From NCBI GenBank assembly GCA_049840875.1, contig JASGJE010000009.1:1-64000 (forward strand): 64,000 nt of DNA, given 5' to 3'. The notes below the pieces were generated by a model. It did not search any database, was not told the DNA's origin, and was given only the letters and a program-made list of their open reading frames with translations. The stretch is from JAFDYH01 sp049840875. Lineage in GTDB: Bacteria; Bacteroidota; Bacteroidia; Chitinophagales; Chitinophagaceae. This document shows positions 15,783-24,972 of this stretch, one piece after another (position 1 is the first letter of the stretch; each line of letters starts with the position of its first letter). Made by a program: the position numbers and the translations under genes.

Positions 15783-16382
15783 ATGAAATATTGTTTGTTA
15801 TTTATAGCGTTTTCTTTTGCTTCTGTTGTGGTAACAGCTCAAAAACAAAAGTCTTTGTTCAATGGAAAGAATCTCGATGGCTGGACCATCAATGGTACTG
15901 AAAAATGGTATGCAGAAAAAGGTGAACTGATTTGCGAAAGCGGTCCTGATAAGCAATACGGATATTTATCTACCAATAAACATTATAAGAACTTTATTTT
16001 AACGGTTACGTTCAAGCAGGAAGCGAATGGTAACAGTGGCGTTTTCTTCCGATCTTCCATAGAAGGAGTGAAGATCAGTGGCTGGCAGGTCGAAGTCGCG
16101 CCTTCCGGCGATCACACCGGCGGCATTTATGAATCGTATGGCCGCGGCTGGCTGATACAGCCCAAACCTGAAGATGAAAAAATTCTGAAAATGGGAGAGT
16201 GGAATACCATGAAAATAAAAGTGGTGAATGATGAAGTAACTACCTGGCTCAATGGCCATCAAATGGTTTACCTCAAAGATGAAGGTATCGGAAAAGGAGA
16301 GGGCTTCATTGCATTACAGATCCACGATGGCGGTGGCATCAAAGTACGTTGGAAAGATCTGTTGATAGAAGAGTTGCCATAG
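15783..16382 (+). CDS. Secreted DUF1080 (3-keto-disaccharide hydrolase-type) protein
   Basis: A 199-residue secreted beta-jelly-roll protein of the DUF1080/GH16-like fold. Signal peptide MKYCLLFIAFSFASVVVTAQ, then SLFNGKNLDGWTINGTEKW (the family's opening pattern), GYLSTNKHYKNFILTV, NSGVFFRS, and GFIALQIHDGGGIKVRWKDL. ATG 15783 is chosen because the signal peptide starts there and the upstream frame lies inside the preceding terminator. Members hydrolyse 3-ketoglycosides or bind carbohydrate; substrate unknown. Confidence 0.88.
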   Translation: MKYCLLFIAFSFASVVVTAQKQKSLFNGKNLDGWTINGTEKWYAEKGELICESGPDKQYGYLSTNKHYKNFILTVTFKQEANGNSGVFFRSSIEGVKISGWQVEVAPSGDHTGGIYESYGRGWLIQPKPEDEKILKMGEWNTMKIKVVNDEVTTWLNGHQMVYLKDEGIGKGEGFIALQIHDGGGIKVRWKDLLIEELP

Positions 16383-16460
16383 CGTATTCGTTTCCGGGTT
16401 GAGGTTGCTGGTTATGATAGCATACACGTATTTTTCGAGGCTTATACTTAAAACTATAGT

Positions 16461-17333
16461 ATGTACAGAACGATTATAGCCATATTTGTTTTTACAAATT
16501 TTATTTACTCAAACGCTAAAAGCCAGCAAACACTCCCTGAGATTTACCTGAACCATGTGTACTTCGTACTTGATTCCGTTTCTTTTGCGAAACTGTCTGA
16601 TTCGAATTTCGTTACACAACAACTGGCAAATTTAAAGGTTAGTTCCACTACTACCACCAATGGTTCATGGTCAGGCAAATACCTGATGGGAAAAAACAGC
16701 TACTTTGAATTTTTTGCAGCCAATGGATTTAGCGGCGCTTCATTAGGTGATTGCGGTTTAGGGTTTATGACAAAAAAGACAAAAGACATCAACGTACTTG
16801 AAAATAAATGGCAGCTCAATAAAAAAGATATGGTAATCCGGGACACATCTACGCGGGTAGACAGCGGCGTTACATATCCATGGTTTTATTCACTTAGCCT
16901 AATGACCAGCGACAGTGTGCAGCCGTTGTCAACCTGGGTAATGGAGAATACGCCGGAGCATCTGCGTTCGGTCGGTTTTACCAATGAAGAAATGTCGAAA
17001 CAGATATTATGGGAAGAGTATGCTGCAAAGAAAAACAGCCTGCGGTCGGATAAACCGTTTAACTATATAAGAAAGGCGCATATACTGGTAAACAATAAGA
17101 ATTTCCAGTATTTAAAACGATCACTCACCGGATTTGGGCTTCGCCAAAAACAAACTACTTTTTCTAATAACGAAATTGAAATCACGTGCACGGTTTCAGA
17201 AAAGTATACCGTTCGCCTGCAAACGGTGGAAACCGAATTAACAGGAACGTTTCCGGAAACTAATGTCTTATTGAGTGATTATCTGAAAGTGCATGTCAAA
17301 GGAAATAAAGCAACGTGGATATTTAGTTATTGA
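16461..17333 (+). CDS. Secreted DUF5829-like protein
   Basis: A 290-residue protein with a signal peptide (MYRTIIAIFVFTNFIYSNAKS). LPEIYLNHVYFVLDSVSFA and KYLMGKNSYFEFFAANGF look like a VOC/glyoxalase-fold half, and the C-terminal half (FNYIRKAHILVNNKNFQYLK) could be a second. From memory this is the DUF5829 group, but I am not sure. No metal-ligand pattern is evident. Alternative: unrelated Bacteroidota-specific secreted protein. Monocistronic. Confidence 0.6.
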   Translation: MYRTIIAIFVFTNFIYSNAKSQQTLPEIYLNHVYFVLDSVSFAKLSDSNFVTQQLANLKVSSTTTTNGSWSGKYLMGKNSYFEFFAANGFSGASLGDCGLGFMTKKTKDINVLENKWQLNKKDMVIRDTSTRVDSGVTYPWFYSLSLMTSDSVQPLSTWVMENTPEHLRSVGFTNEEMSKQILWEEYAAKKNSLRSDKPFNYIRKAHILVNNKNFQYLKRSLTGFGLRQKQTTFSNNEIEITCTVSEKYTVRLQTVETELTGTFPETNVLLSDYLKVHVKGNKATWIFSY

Positions 17334-17389
17334 CGTGGGACGAATGGGCAGGGGTGAATGGTCAATGAAAGCTATAAAATGCTTACTGC

Positions 17390-17647
17390 TTGAATCTCGC
17401 CCCGCTGCATTATCCTGGTAATATTCAATACACAATTGTACTAGCCTGTTTTAGCTATTATAATGGTGAAGTTGATTTTGACCATTGCACATTTATAAAG
17501 TTGGAAAACAACTACTACATTTCTGAAAACAATTCAGGTCCCGTTGGACTGACTGACATTGACTTAATAATTCTTGACGAGAAAGAATGTATAGAAAGAA
17601 CAAAAGAATTAAAGGAAATAGAGATTGACGTTCGTTCGTTACTGTAG
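17390..17647 (+). CDS. Short acidic ORF, probable gene remnant
   Basis: An 85-codon frame that opens with TTG and has no in-frame ATG. The second half is strongly acidic and protein-like (GEVDFDHCTFIKLENNYYIS, IDLIILDEKECIERTKELKE). No family recognised. The lack of a proper start and the isolated position in a 375-bp gap suggest a 5'-truncated remnant, but a small real gene cannot be excluded. Confidence 0.3.
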   Translation: MNLAPLHYPGNIQYTIVLACFSYYNGEVDFDHCTFIKLENNYYISENNSGPVGLTDIDLIILDEKECIERTKELKEIEIDVRSLL

Positions 17648-17708
17648 GCGCTTCAAATGTCGATCACTAAAAAATTAACACAGACTAAAACGTAAACAAT
17701 CAACGGCA

Positions 17709-20201
17709 TCACTCTGTACGAAGTGATTTTACTGGATTAGAGTTTGCTACGCGAAACGTTTGAAAACTGAGTGTTAACAGCGCAATTAGCAGCAAAATGA
17801 TACATGCAACTATGTATATCCACCACGGCATGGCAGTGCGGTAAGCAAAGTTCTGCAGCCATTGATGAATGTACCAACTTGTAACCGGTACAGCAATGAC
17901 ACTTGAAAGTAATACCAGTATTATAAATTCCCGCGAAAGCAGGGTTACAACATCCAGTACAGTTGCTCCAAGTACTTTGCGTATACCAATTTCACGGGTG
18001 CGCTGAGCAGCAGTAAAAGCTGCGAGACCAAAAAGACCGATACATGAAATAAAGATAGCCATGCTCATACCGAGATTTATCAGTTGTGCCGTCTGCTGTT
18101 CCTCCTCGTATAGCTTTGCAATAAATTCATTATAAAAACTATACTGAAATTCTTCGTTAGGATAGATCGTTTTGAATGCGGCTTCCGTTTTTGCAAGAAT
18201 ATCTTTTACATCTCTTCCTGGTTTGTATTCGCCGGAAAATTTAATACTTAGCAACCTGCCGGCGCCATTTTGTGAAGTGAAAAAGAAAGGTTCAATTTTC
18301 TCACGCAGGCTGGTGGAATGAAAATCTTTTACAACTCCGAGCACCGGTCCCATAACGCCGCCCAGCGCACTGCTAACCTGCTTTCCAACTGCATCAGCAG
18401 GATTGGAAAAACCCAGCGCCTTTGCAGCAGTTTCATTCAGGATAAATGCCCGATAGTCAGATGACCGATATCCATTCACACCGGAAGGTGCTTCCCTGCC
18501 ATTCCTTGCTGTGTCTGAGCTATAGAAATTGCGACCAGCAATGAGGCTCAGACTATATAATGGGAAATAAGCTGTGTCTACCTGGTCAAATCCTGCATCG
18601 ATTGTCATTGTTTCACGTTCTTTATATTCCAGCCTGGTTCCGTTATGTCCATGTGCACCAGGACTATTTGTTCCCAGCGATACTTGCACTACTCCCCGAA
18701 TTCGTTTCAATGCTGTGACAAAAAACGCCTTCTCCGTCGCAGACTGATCTGGTGGCAGGGTTATTATGAGAATCCCCTCTTTTTTATAACCTAAATCAGT
18801 ATTGATCATATAATGAATCTGCCTGCCAATCATCATAGTACTAGTGATAAAGACCATGCTGACTGCAAATTGAAACGTGATAAGTCCTTTCCGCAAATAA
18901 CTCTTCGATTTTGGCCGGCTGCCATGATAGCCTCTCAGGATGGTGAGTGGCCGGAACGATGATAATGCAATTGCCGGATACCAGCCGGCCAGAAAACAGG
19001 TAATGATTACCGTTAACATAATAAATATCCAGATACGCGGATCAGATAGCTGTAATCGTACGTCGGCAGGAATATAGTCTGCTAAAAGGGCGAGTACAGG
19101 ATTAACCAGCAATAAAGCAAGTGACATGGAAGTAATAACGATCAGATTTGTTTCGCCCAGAAACTGAACAATCAGTCCGGAACGACTGCTGCCTAAAACT
19201 TTTCTTACGCCCACTTCTTTCGCACGGGTCAGTGACTGTGCGGTTGCGAGATTAACAAAGTTGATAGCAGCCATGATGAGCAAAAAGAGTGCAATGCCGG
19301 AGAGTGCATAAAGCGTTGGCTTATGGGCCCTCTGTCCATATTCGTCAGTGATATTTCCGTTAAAGTGAATGTCATTCAGTGGTTGAAGTTTTAATGTGCC
19401 TTTCACATCAGCAAGAAATGTCTCATGACGGTTGAAAAAGGCAGCAAATTGTTTTTCCACCTTCGTAGCAGTCGTTCCAGGCGCTAGTTTAACATATGCG
19501 TTTATCTGGCTTTCGAAAAGGTTCCAGCCATTCATATTTTTTTGCAAAAAACTGTTTTCAATGCTGCTGTAAGACAGTATATCTGTAAAGGCAAGATCAC
19601 TGTTTTGCTTCCAACCTTCTACAATCCCGGAAACCGTAACATGTAAGGAGTCAAAATAGATGATAGATTTTCCCATCCAATCCTGTGGGTTGCTTTGTCC
19701 GAAATATCGCTTCGCCTCGTCTTCAGTAAGTACAACGGAAAAGGGTTTACGTAATGCGGTCATCGGATCACCTGCAAGCCATTTATAGTGGAATATCTGC
19801 GGATACTCAGCATCTGCAAAAGTTGTTAATCCAAGTTTACCATCCGGGCCGGCAAAGCTTCGTAAGGAACCATCAGCCTCGGGAACCATCACTTTACTAT
19901 TCTGCGTATAAAGGCCGGCCACCGCTGCAAATCCGGTGCATTCACGGCGAAGATCAGCAGCCAGCGGGGCGGGTAACGCTGCCCCTTCACTTTGAACACC
20001 GCTGTGGTCAGTCGTTGAAACTATGACCCGGTAGACTCTTTCCCCATCCGGGTGGAACCGGTCGAAGCTAAATTCAAAATTCACGTAGAGGAATATCACC
20101 AGGCACGAGAGTATTCCTAATGTAAGCCCAAGGATATTGATCGTTGTGGCAAGTTTATTTCTGCTGAGCCTGCGAAGTGTAAAAATTGCTTGTCTTATCA
20201 T
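17709..20201 (-). CDS. MacB-like ABC transporter permease (FtsX family)
   Basis: An 830-residue permease with two FtsX domains and two MacB-type periplasmic regions, in the order TM1 (about 19-41), periplasmic part, three helices (around 290-420), a further TM-periplasmic part and three final helices (around 710-820). Conserved loops RAKEVGVRKVLGSSRSGL and RTREIGIRKVLGATVLDV mark each FtsX unit. Such proteins in Bacteroidota pair with a MacB-type ATPase encoded elsewhere and move lipoproteins, peptides or drugs, or transduce a signal to regulators. A sigma-54-like promoter precedes it and a remnant of a similar gene lies upstream. Confidence 0.93.
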   Translation of the reverse strand: MIRQAIFTLRRLSRNKLATTINILGLTLGILSCLVIFLYVNFEFSFDRFHPDGERVYRVIVSTTDHSGVQSEGAALPAPLAADLRRECTGFAAVAGLYTQNSKVMVPEADGSLRSFAGPDGKLGLTTFADAEYPQIFHYKWLAGDPMTALRKPFSVVLTEDEAKRYFGQSNPQDWMGKSIIYFDSLHVTVSGIVEGWKQNSDLAFTDILSYSSIENSFLQKNMNGWNLFESQINAYVKLAPGTTATKVEKQFAAFFNRHETFLADVKGTLKLQPLNDIHFNGNITDEYGQRAHKPTLYALSGIALFLLIMAAINFVNLATAQSLTRAKEVGVRKVLGSSRSGLIVQFLGETNLIVITSMSLALLLVNPVLALLADYIPADVRLQLSDPRIWIFIMLTVIITCFLAGWYPAIALSSFRPLTILRGYHGSRPKSKSYLRKGLITFQFAVSMVFITSTMMIGRQIHYMINTDLGYKKEGILIITLPPDQSATEKAFFVTALKRIRGVVQVSLGTNSPGAHGHNGTRLEYKERETMTIDAGFDQVDTAYFPLYSLSLIAGRNFYSSDTARNGREAPSGVNGYRSSDYRAFILNETAAKALGFSNPADAVGKQVSSALGGVMGPVLGVVKDFHSTSLREKIEPFFFTSQNGAGRLLSIKFSGEYKPGRDVKDILAKTEAAFKTIYPNEEFQYSFYNEFIAKLYEEEQQTAQLINLGMSMAIFISCIGLFGLAAFTAAQRTREIGIRKVLGATVLDVVTLLSREFIILVLLSSVIAVPVTSWYIHQWLQNFAYRTAMPWWIYIVACIILLLIALLTLSFQTFRVANSNPVKSLRTE

Positions 20202-20233
20202 AACGGCGTTGTGTGTGTGATTGTGCAGTGAAT

Positions 20234-20248
20234 GCCAAGATGAGGCCA
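20234..20248 (-). promoter_or_regulatory. Possible sigma-54 promoter of the permease gene
   Basis: On the minus strand TGGCCTCATCTTGGC has GG and GC at the sigma-54 -24/-12 spacing (TGGC-N7-TGGC versus consensus TGGCACG-N4-TTGC). It starts about 47 bp upstream of the ATG. It matches the spacing but not all consensus bases. Confidence 0.35.
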
Positions 20249-20403
20249 GTTTCGAACATGCCTGACAATCAAAAATTTACTCATTTTGTAATCATGGCGG
20301 ATGTACTGTTTCGATACAATCACTGTTCGCAAGTAGCTCAGTAATACAAGAACGAAGCCGGTATCTGCTTGGAGATATAATTAGAAATATCCCGAAGCCA
20401 GTT

Positions 20404-20571
20404 TCAGTCGACAAGCTTATCGGTCGCAAAGTTTTTCGCATGCCATTCATCCAGAAAGCCATATTCAATCGGCTGTGTGGGATTATATCCCTCAAACACT
20501 TTTTTCAACACAGTTACTGCAGCTGCTACCGGAACCTCGGAATTCACTTTTGCGTTGATAGTGCACAGTCC
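20404..20571 (-). pseudogene. Remnant of a MacB-like permease (C-terminal periplasmic segment)
   Basis: A 55-codon open stretch without a start codon encodes VPVAAAVTVLKKVFEGYN and PTQPIEYGFLDEWHAKNF before stopping at 20404-20406. It aligns by eye to the intact permease downstream, residues around DVKDILAKTEAAFKTIYPNE and EFQYSFYNEFIAKLY. It is a fossil of a second, probably tandem, permease gene of the same strand. Another short frame (20292-20403) after it no longer resembles the FtsX helices. Confidence 0.5.
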
Positions 20572-20660
20572 TTACTTATGTAGACAAAAGACAACTTAAG
20601 ATTTTGCAAGGGGCATTTATTGACATAAATTTATATCACACGGTGCAATCAAACACAATC

Positions 20661-21524
20661 ATGCTGCGCATAAAATATTGTATTATCCTTCTTCTGCTGA
20701 CGCTCTGCTTTGTGGATGAACCGACTGCTGCAAGCGGACAGCCAAACGATAATAAACCATCTAAACACACTATCGATTCCATCCTGGAAAGCGAAAATCT
20801 TATTTCATTGGGTTCAACACATGCTACCTTTTATAGTAGTGGTTTTGACGTTCGTGCAAAAACACTTCAACGGTTGGTTGATGACTGTGCAGCTTATTAT
20901 GAACACGGAATAATTAAAAAGAAGTTTTCAATCCATCTTTACATTTTAAACAGAGATGATTGGGAAAAACTGCCAGTGAAACTCCCTTACGGATTACCAT
21001 TTTATGATCCTGACTATGACATATTGGTAATCGCTGCGGAAAAAAATGCGTTGGCGAAACTCAATGGCGTAAAAGATTTTCCCGAAACGCCGGATAGTGT
21101 ACTGACTGATTTTGACTATCAGCCTCTACATGAATTGGGGCATTATTTTTTCTTCACCCTGAATAATATCAATAAAGAAAAATGGTTCAATGAATTCCTG
21201 GCTACTTATTTTCTTATCTGTTATATCAAAGACAGAAAACTTGCGCCTGGTCTTCAGAAAGAGTTGCTTGCCGATTACCCCGTCGATCACCGAAATCTTG
21301 AGGATTTTCAAAATCTGTATGTAGCAGTTGGCCCGAAGAATTATCACTGGTATCAATGCAAGTTTGCGCAACTGGGCTTTAAATTATACCCTCAGTTTAA
21401 GACAAAACTTATAACCGATGTGCTTGGAAGTTATAGTCATGGCGGTGAAAAATCCGATGGCATTACGTTGTTAAAGAAGATGTCGCCAGGGATAATAAAT
21501 GAGTGGTTAAATGAAATGCAATAA
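20661..21524 (+). CDS. Secreted putative zinc metallopeptidase (HELGH)
   Basis: A 287-residue secreted protein. Signal peptide MLRIKYCIILLLLTLCF, start at ATG 20661. The zinc-binding helix HELGHYFFF is at about residues 156-164, with NEFLATYFLICY near 180-191 carrying a candidate third ligand (Glu in NEFLA), as in gluzincins. I do not recognise a named peptidase family. The region before (DILVIAAEKNALAKLNG) resembles substrate-cleft strands. It could also be a non-peptidase zincin. Located next to permease debris, no operon. Confidence 0.6.
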   Translation: MLRIKYCIILLLLTLCFVDEPTAASGQPNDNKPSKHTIDSILESENLISLGSTHATFYSSGFDVRAKTLQRLVDDCAAYYEHGIIKKKFSIHLYILNRDDWEKLPVKLPYGLPFYDPDYDILVIAAEKNALAKLNGVKDFPETPDSVLTDFDYQPLHELGHYFFFTLNNINKEKWFNEFLATYFLICYIKDRKLAPGLQKELLADYPVDHRNLEDFQNLYVAVGPKNYHWYQCKFAQLGFKLYPQFKTKLITDVLGSYSHGGEKSDGITLLKKMSPGIINEWLNEMQ

Positions 21525-21611
21525 AATCATTGAGTACCACATCGAAGCCCCTTACCAGAATGTCTCCATAATTCTGAATCTAACAGTTGAAAAAAACTAT
21601 TCACTGCAGGT

Positions 21612-23027
21612 ATGAGAAAGATGTTTTTTGTTGTATTACTCTTCATAAAATTTATTGGGTATGGGCAAAGCAATTATACGGATAGTTTAAAACTGCGGTT
21701 GTCCAAAGCCACTAATCCGGCAGACAGTTTCAGTATCATCGTCAAAATTTCGGAAGTTAATTTTGTGCTGGGTGGCGGAGAAGCTGATGAAGGCACAGCA
21801 ACGCGTCTTCTTTCTCTTGCACAAAAGCTTAAAAGCGATTCACTACTTGCAATTAGCTACAACTGGATAGGATCTTATTTCGCATTTACCAAGGGAGATA
21901 ATACTGCAGCCCTTGAATACTATTTTAAAGCATTGCCATTGGCCGTGAAGGGAAATGATAAGCGACGTATCAGCTCCCTGTACTTTGATATTTCACTGGT
22001 TTATTTTACACTTCAAAACAAAGAAGAGGCAGTAAAGAATTTACGCAGCGGTAATGAAAACCTTCCCGATCCCTCTTCGCAAATGTATTTGTTTATGCTG
22101 ATGCAATATCAGCGGGGCATGTCGCAGTATTACATGCTTTCTCATCAAAATGACTCGGCGCTTTATTATACACAACAACTATCAGCGACCAGCCTTAAGT
22201 TAAACAGTCTTTCATTTCAGTATGGCGCACTCTATCTGAGCGGACAAGTATATAATCAAATGGGCGATAAGGAAATGGCTGAGGTTTATTTTAAAAAAGC
22301 TCTTGCAATGACGCCATCGATTGAGAGTACAGCGGGCAGGCTTAGCTTTTATGAAATTTATATTCTGTTTCTATTAAACAATAGTAATATAACGGAAGCC
22401 CGCAACCAGGCCACTCAACTGTTGCAATTAGGCTTAAGAGATAATAACAATAATGTGAAAGTTTCGGCTGGTGGATTTTTGCGCCAGGCATTTGATTCAC
22501 TTCACAATACGGACAGCGCCTATTACTATGCTAAAATGAAAGATGCTATAAGCGATTCTATTTTCAATCAGAACAACATCAATAAAATACAGGCGATGGC
22601 CTTTAATGAACAACTCCGTGCAATGGAAGAAAATGCAAAAAAAGCGGACGAAGCACAGGAGCGTAGACAAAATATACAATACGTCTTAATTTCTTTGGGG
22701 ATCATCATTTTCATCACCATGTTTCTTTTATTAAGCAACAGCATTATTGTGAATGAAAAGTTGATCTCATTTTTTGCGATCCTTGGATTATTGGTTGTGT
22801 TCGAATTTATCAACCTGCTCATTCATCCGTGGCTGGCGCATTTCACCCATGAATCACCTGTATTGATGTTGCTTGCATTGGTAATTATTGCATCATTATT
22901 AATCCCGTTACATCATCGCATTGAGCATAGAATAAAAGCAAAAATGATTGAAAAGAACAAAGCGATACGATTAGCTGCTGCAAAGAAGACAATTGAGAAA
23001 CTGGAAAAGAAATCTGAAAGCGTTTAA
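21612..23027 (+). CDS. TPR-repeat membrane protein, C-terminal helices
   Basis: A 471-residue protein: signal peptide (MRKMFFVVLLFIKFIGYGQS), about six TPR-like helical repeats over residues 60-320 (for example AALEYYFKALPLAVKGND, MAEVYFKKALAM), a coiled linker (NAKKADEAQERRQ), then three membrane helices (around 355-450) and a basic coiled tail (KKTIEKLEKKSESV). The layout resembles Bacteroidota TPR signalling proteins that end in a regulator domain, but here no enzyme domain follows. The stop codon TAA is followed directly by the ATG of the next gene, so translation of the two is probably coupled. Confidence 0.75.
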   Translation: MRKMFFVVLLFIKFIGYGQSNYTDSLKLRLSKATNPADSFSIIVKISEVNFVLGGGEADEGTATRLLSLAQKLKSDSLLAISYNWIGSYFAFTKGDNTAALEYYFKALPLAVKGNDKRRISSLYFDISLVYFTLQNKEEAVKNLRSGNENLPDPSSQMYLFMLMQYQRGMSQYYMLSHQNDSALYYTQQLSATSLKLNSLSFQYGALYLSGQVYNQMGDKEMAEVYFKKALAMTPSIESTAGRLSFYEIYILFLLNNSNITEARNQATQLLQLGLRDNNNNVKVSAGGFLRQAFDSLHNTDSAYYYAKMKDAISDSIFNQNNINKIQAMAFNEQLRAMEENAKKADEAQERRQNIQYVLISLGIIIFITMFLLLSNSIIVNEKLISFFAILGLLVVFEFINLLIHPWLAHFTHESPVLMLLALVIIASLLIPLHHRIEHRIKAKMIEKNKAIRLAAAKKTIEKLEKKSESV

Positions 23028-23933
23028 ATGGAACAGATGACAGATAATATAAATGACGACACCTCAAAAAATGGGGCAATTCTTCAACCGGAGAATCGTT
23101 CAGATGAAATTGATCTTTCAACAGATAAGCAACCAATTCAATTAAATCAAGAAGTTCAAAACATGGAAGTGCACCATCATCCTAAAGTAGAAGGGAAAAA
23201 ATTTAAAGAGTATTTCCTTGAGTTCTTAATGATATTCTTGGCCGTAACGATGGGATTTTTTGCGGAAAATATCCGCGAAAAAATTTCAGACAGCCGGCAC
23301 GTCGATGAATATGTTCATTCAATGGTGAGCGATCTCAAAGCGGATGTTGCAATGTATAACTCGTTCGATTCGCTCAACCTCGGCTATTGTAAAATGATTG
23401 ATACAGTCTTTTTGTTAATGAAAAACAGCCAGTCCAATACAGGCAAAATATACTACCTGGCACGGAAACTGACAATGATGGGTTCTTTTATTCCATCTGT
23501 GAATGCAAAAACATATTTACAAATGACAAGCACCGGTGCATTCCGATTGATAAAAAACCGGGGGGTATCAGATAGCATCGCACAGTATTATCAGCTTATT
23601 AAATCATTCGAATATTGGTCTGACCTGCAGCGGACGCGGGTAAACAATATCATTGCTACAAACGACAGGATGTTCAGCGCTGATGCTTTTCTTTCGGTAT
23701 ATAAAGCAATTGAAGCAGGAGGCGATTCATTGCAGCATGTCATTCAAAGCAATCCATCATTTGCAAGTAACGATCAAAAGGATATTAACGCGGCTATGAT
23801 GCATTACCAATATTTCTATGGTTTTCTGAAATTGATGAATGGGCGTGCTACTGGTGCAGCCATGCAGGCAAGAAAACTCATAGCGCTTTTAGAGAAAGAA
23901 TTTGATTTGGGTGGGAGTGGGGATAGTGAATAG
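23028..23933 (+). CDS. Bacteroidota membrane protein, MEVHHHP-type, unknown function
   Basis: A 301-residue protein with an acidic N-terminal tail, the pattern MEVHHHPKVEGKKFKEYF, one membrane helix (LEFLMIFLAVTMGFFAEN, about residues 65-84) and a long helical C-terminal part on the far side. Similar proteins with the same HHHPKVE-helix start are common in Chitinophagaceae; I know no function. His-rich plus single TM suggests a possible metal-sensing or structural role, but that is a guess. It is encoded flush with the TPR gene, which implies a shared complex. Confidence 0.7.
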   Translation: MEQMTDNINDDTSKNGAILQPENRSDEIDLSTDKQPIQLNQEVQNMEVHHHPKVEGKKFKEYFLEFLMIFLAVTMGFFAENIREKISDSRHVDEYVHSMVSDLKADVAMYNSFDSLNLGYCKMIDTVFLLMKNSQSNTGKIYYLARKLTMMGSFIPSVNAKTYLQMTSTGAFRLIKNRGVSDSIAQYYQLIKSFEYWSDLQRTRVNNIIATNDRMFSADAFLSVYKAIEAGGDSLQHVIQSNPSFASNDQKDINAAMMHYQYFYGFLKLMNGRATGAAMQARKLIALLEKEFDLGGSGDSE

Positions 23934-23979
23934 AGAATGGTTATGGCTGTCTAACGGACGACATTTTATATATAGTGAT

Positions 23980-24843
23980 ATGAATAAAATATTTGCCAGT
24001 TTTTTTGTTGTATTGGTTTTTGTTGTTTCAACAAATTCATTTGCACAATCGGATAGTATTGTGTTGCGAGACATATCGTGGGACAATGCATCGCCCGCCG
24101 GATCGACAGAACTTTTTATTTCGTCTGCAAATTCGTTGTTAGCTGGATTTATTTACCGGGCAAATGGTTCGCAAAAGCATCCGACACTATTGCTTTTACA
24201 TGGCTATCCTGGTAATGAACGCAATCTTGATATTGCGCAGGTTGTCAGGGCACATGGATGGAACGTTATTTATTTCGACTATCGAGGATCATGGGGAAGC
24301 CAGGGAAAATTTAGTTTCAGGAACTGTGTAGAAGATGTGATTAATGTAGTCTTCTTTTGTAAAAAATACCAGGATTCGCTGAAAATCGATACTTCAAACA
24401 TTGTTTTATTCGGACATAGTATGGCGGGCTGGATTTGTTTAAAAGCAATTCAGCAGTTACCGTCAGTCAGGAAAGCTTTCATTTTGTCGGCGTGGGATAT
24501 TTACAATCAATATAAACGTCAGCTTACAGGCGATGAACTGACAGCATTTAATATGAACTCAGATACTCTCGGCAAATATTTTGTCTTGAACGGATCGCTG
24601 AAAGATAGATTTCAGCCTGTACTGGAAAGAGATGAATATTTTGATTTGGAGAAAAATATAGACGGGTTAAGAGGAAAGCAAATCATTATGCTTGATGAGC
24701 ATGAAAGAAATAAAAAGATCGCCGAAGCAATTCAAAAATTGAATCCGCCATACTTCAGATATTATGTATGGCAAACAGACCATGGGTTTACCAATAAGAG
24801 AGTTTCGTTAATGAATATGGTGCTGTCGTTTCTTGATAGGTGA
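23980..24843 (+). CDS. Secreted alpha/beta hydrolase
   Basis: A 287-residue alpha/beta-hydrolase with signal peptide MNKIFASFFVVLVFVVSTNSFA; start at ATG 23980. Oxyanion-hole region LLLHGYPGNERNLD, nucleophile elbow GHSMAG (Ser147) and catalytic His268 in QTDHGF; the acid is not obvious but may lie near residues 230-245. It probably acts on esters or peptides in the periplasm. It follows the MEVHHHP gene by 46 bp and may be the third gene of that unit. Confidence 0.85.
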   Translation: MNKIFASFFVVLVFVVSTNSFAQSDSIVLRDISWDNASPAGSTELFISSANSLLAGFIYRANGSQKHPTLLLLHGYPGNERNLDIAQVVRAHGWNVIYFDYRGSWGSQGKFSFRNCVEDVINVVFFCKKYQDSLKIDTSNIVLFGHSMAGWICLKAIQQLPSVRKAFILSAWDIYNQYKRQLTGDELTAFNMNSDTLGKYFVLNGSLKDRFQPVLERDEYFDLEKNIDGLRGKQIIMLDEHERNKKIAEAIQKLNPPYFRYYVWQTDHGFTNKRVSLMNMVLSFLDR

Positions 24844-24972
24844 CAGGAGTAATGTATGTCAAGCGTTTTGTATGCTTGTTCACTGCTTTTCTCTTGTTGT
24901 AACAGACAAATCATCTAACTTGCCGGTGAAACAAGTACACATTTTTAAACACTCAATAATAAAACGATTGTT

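Noticed and set aside
20292..20403. Minus-strand frame after the permease remnant read as continuation of it
   Set aside because: The residues no longer resemble the FtsX helices, so I do not extend the pseudogene.
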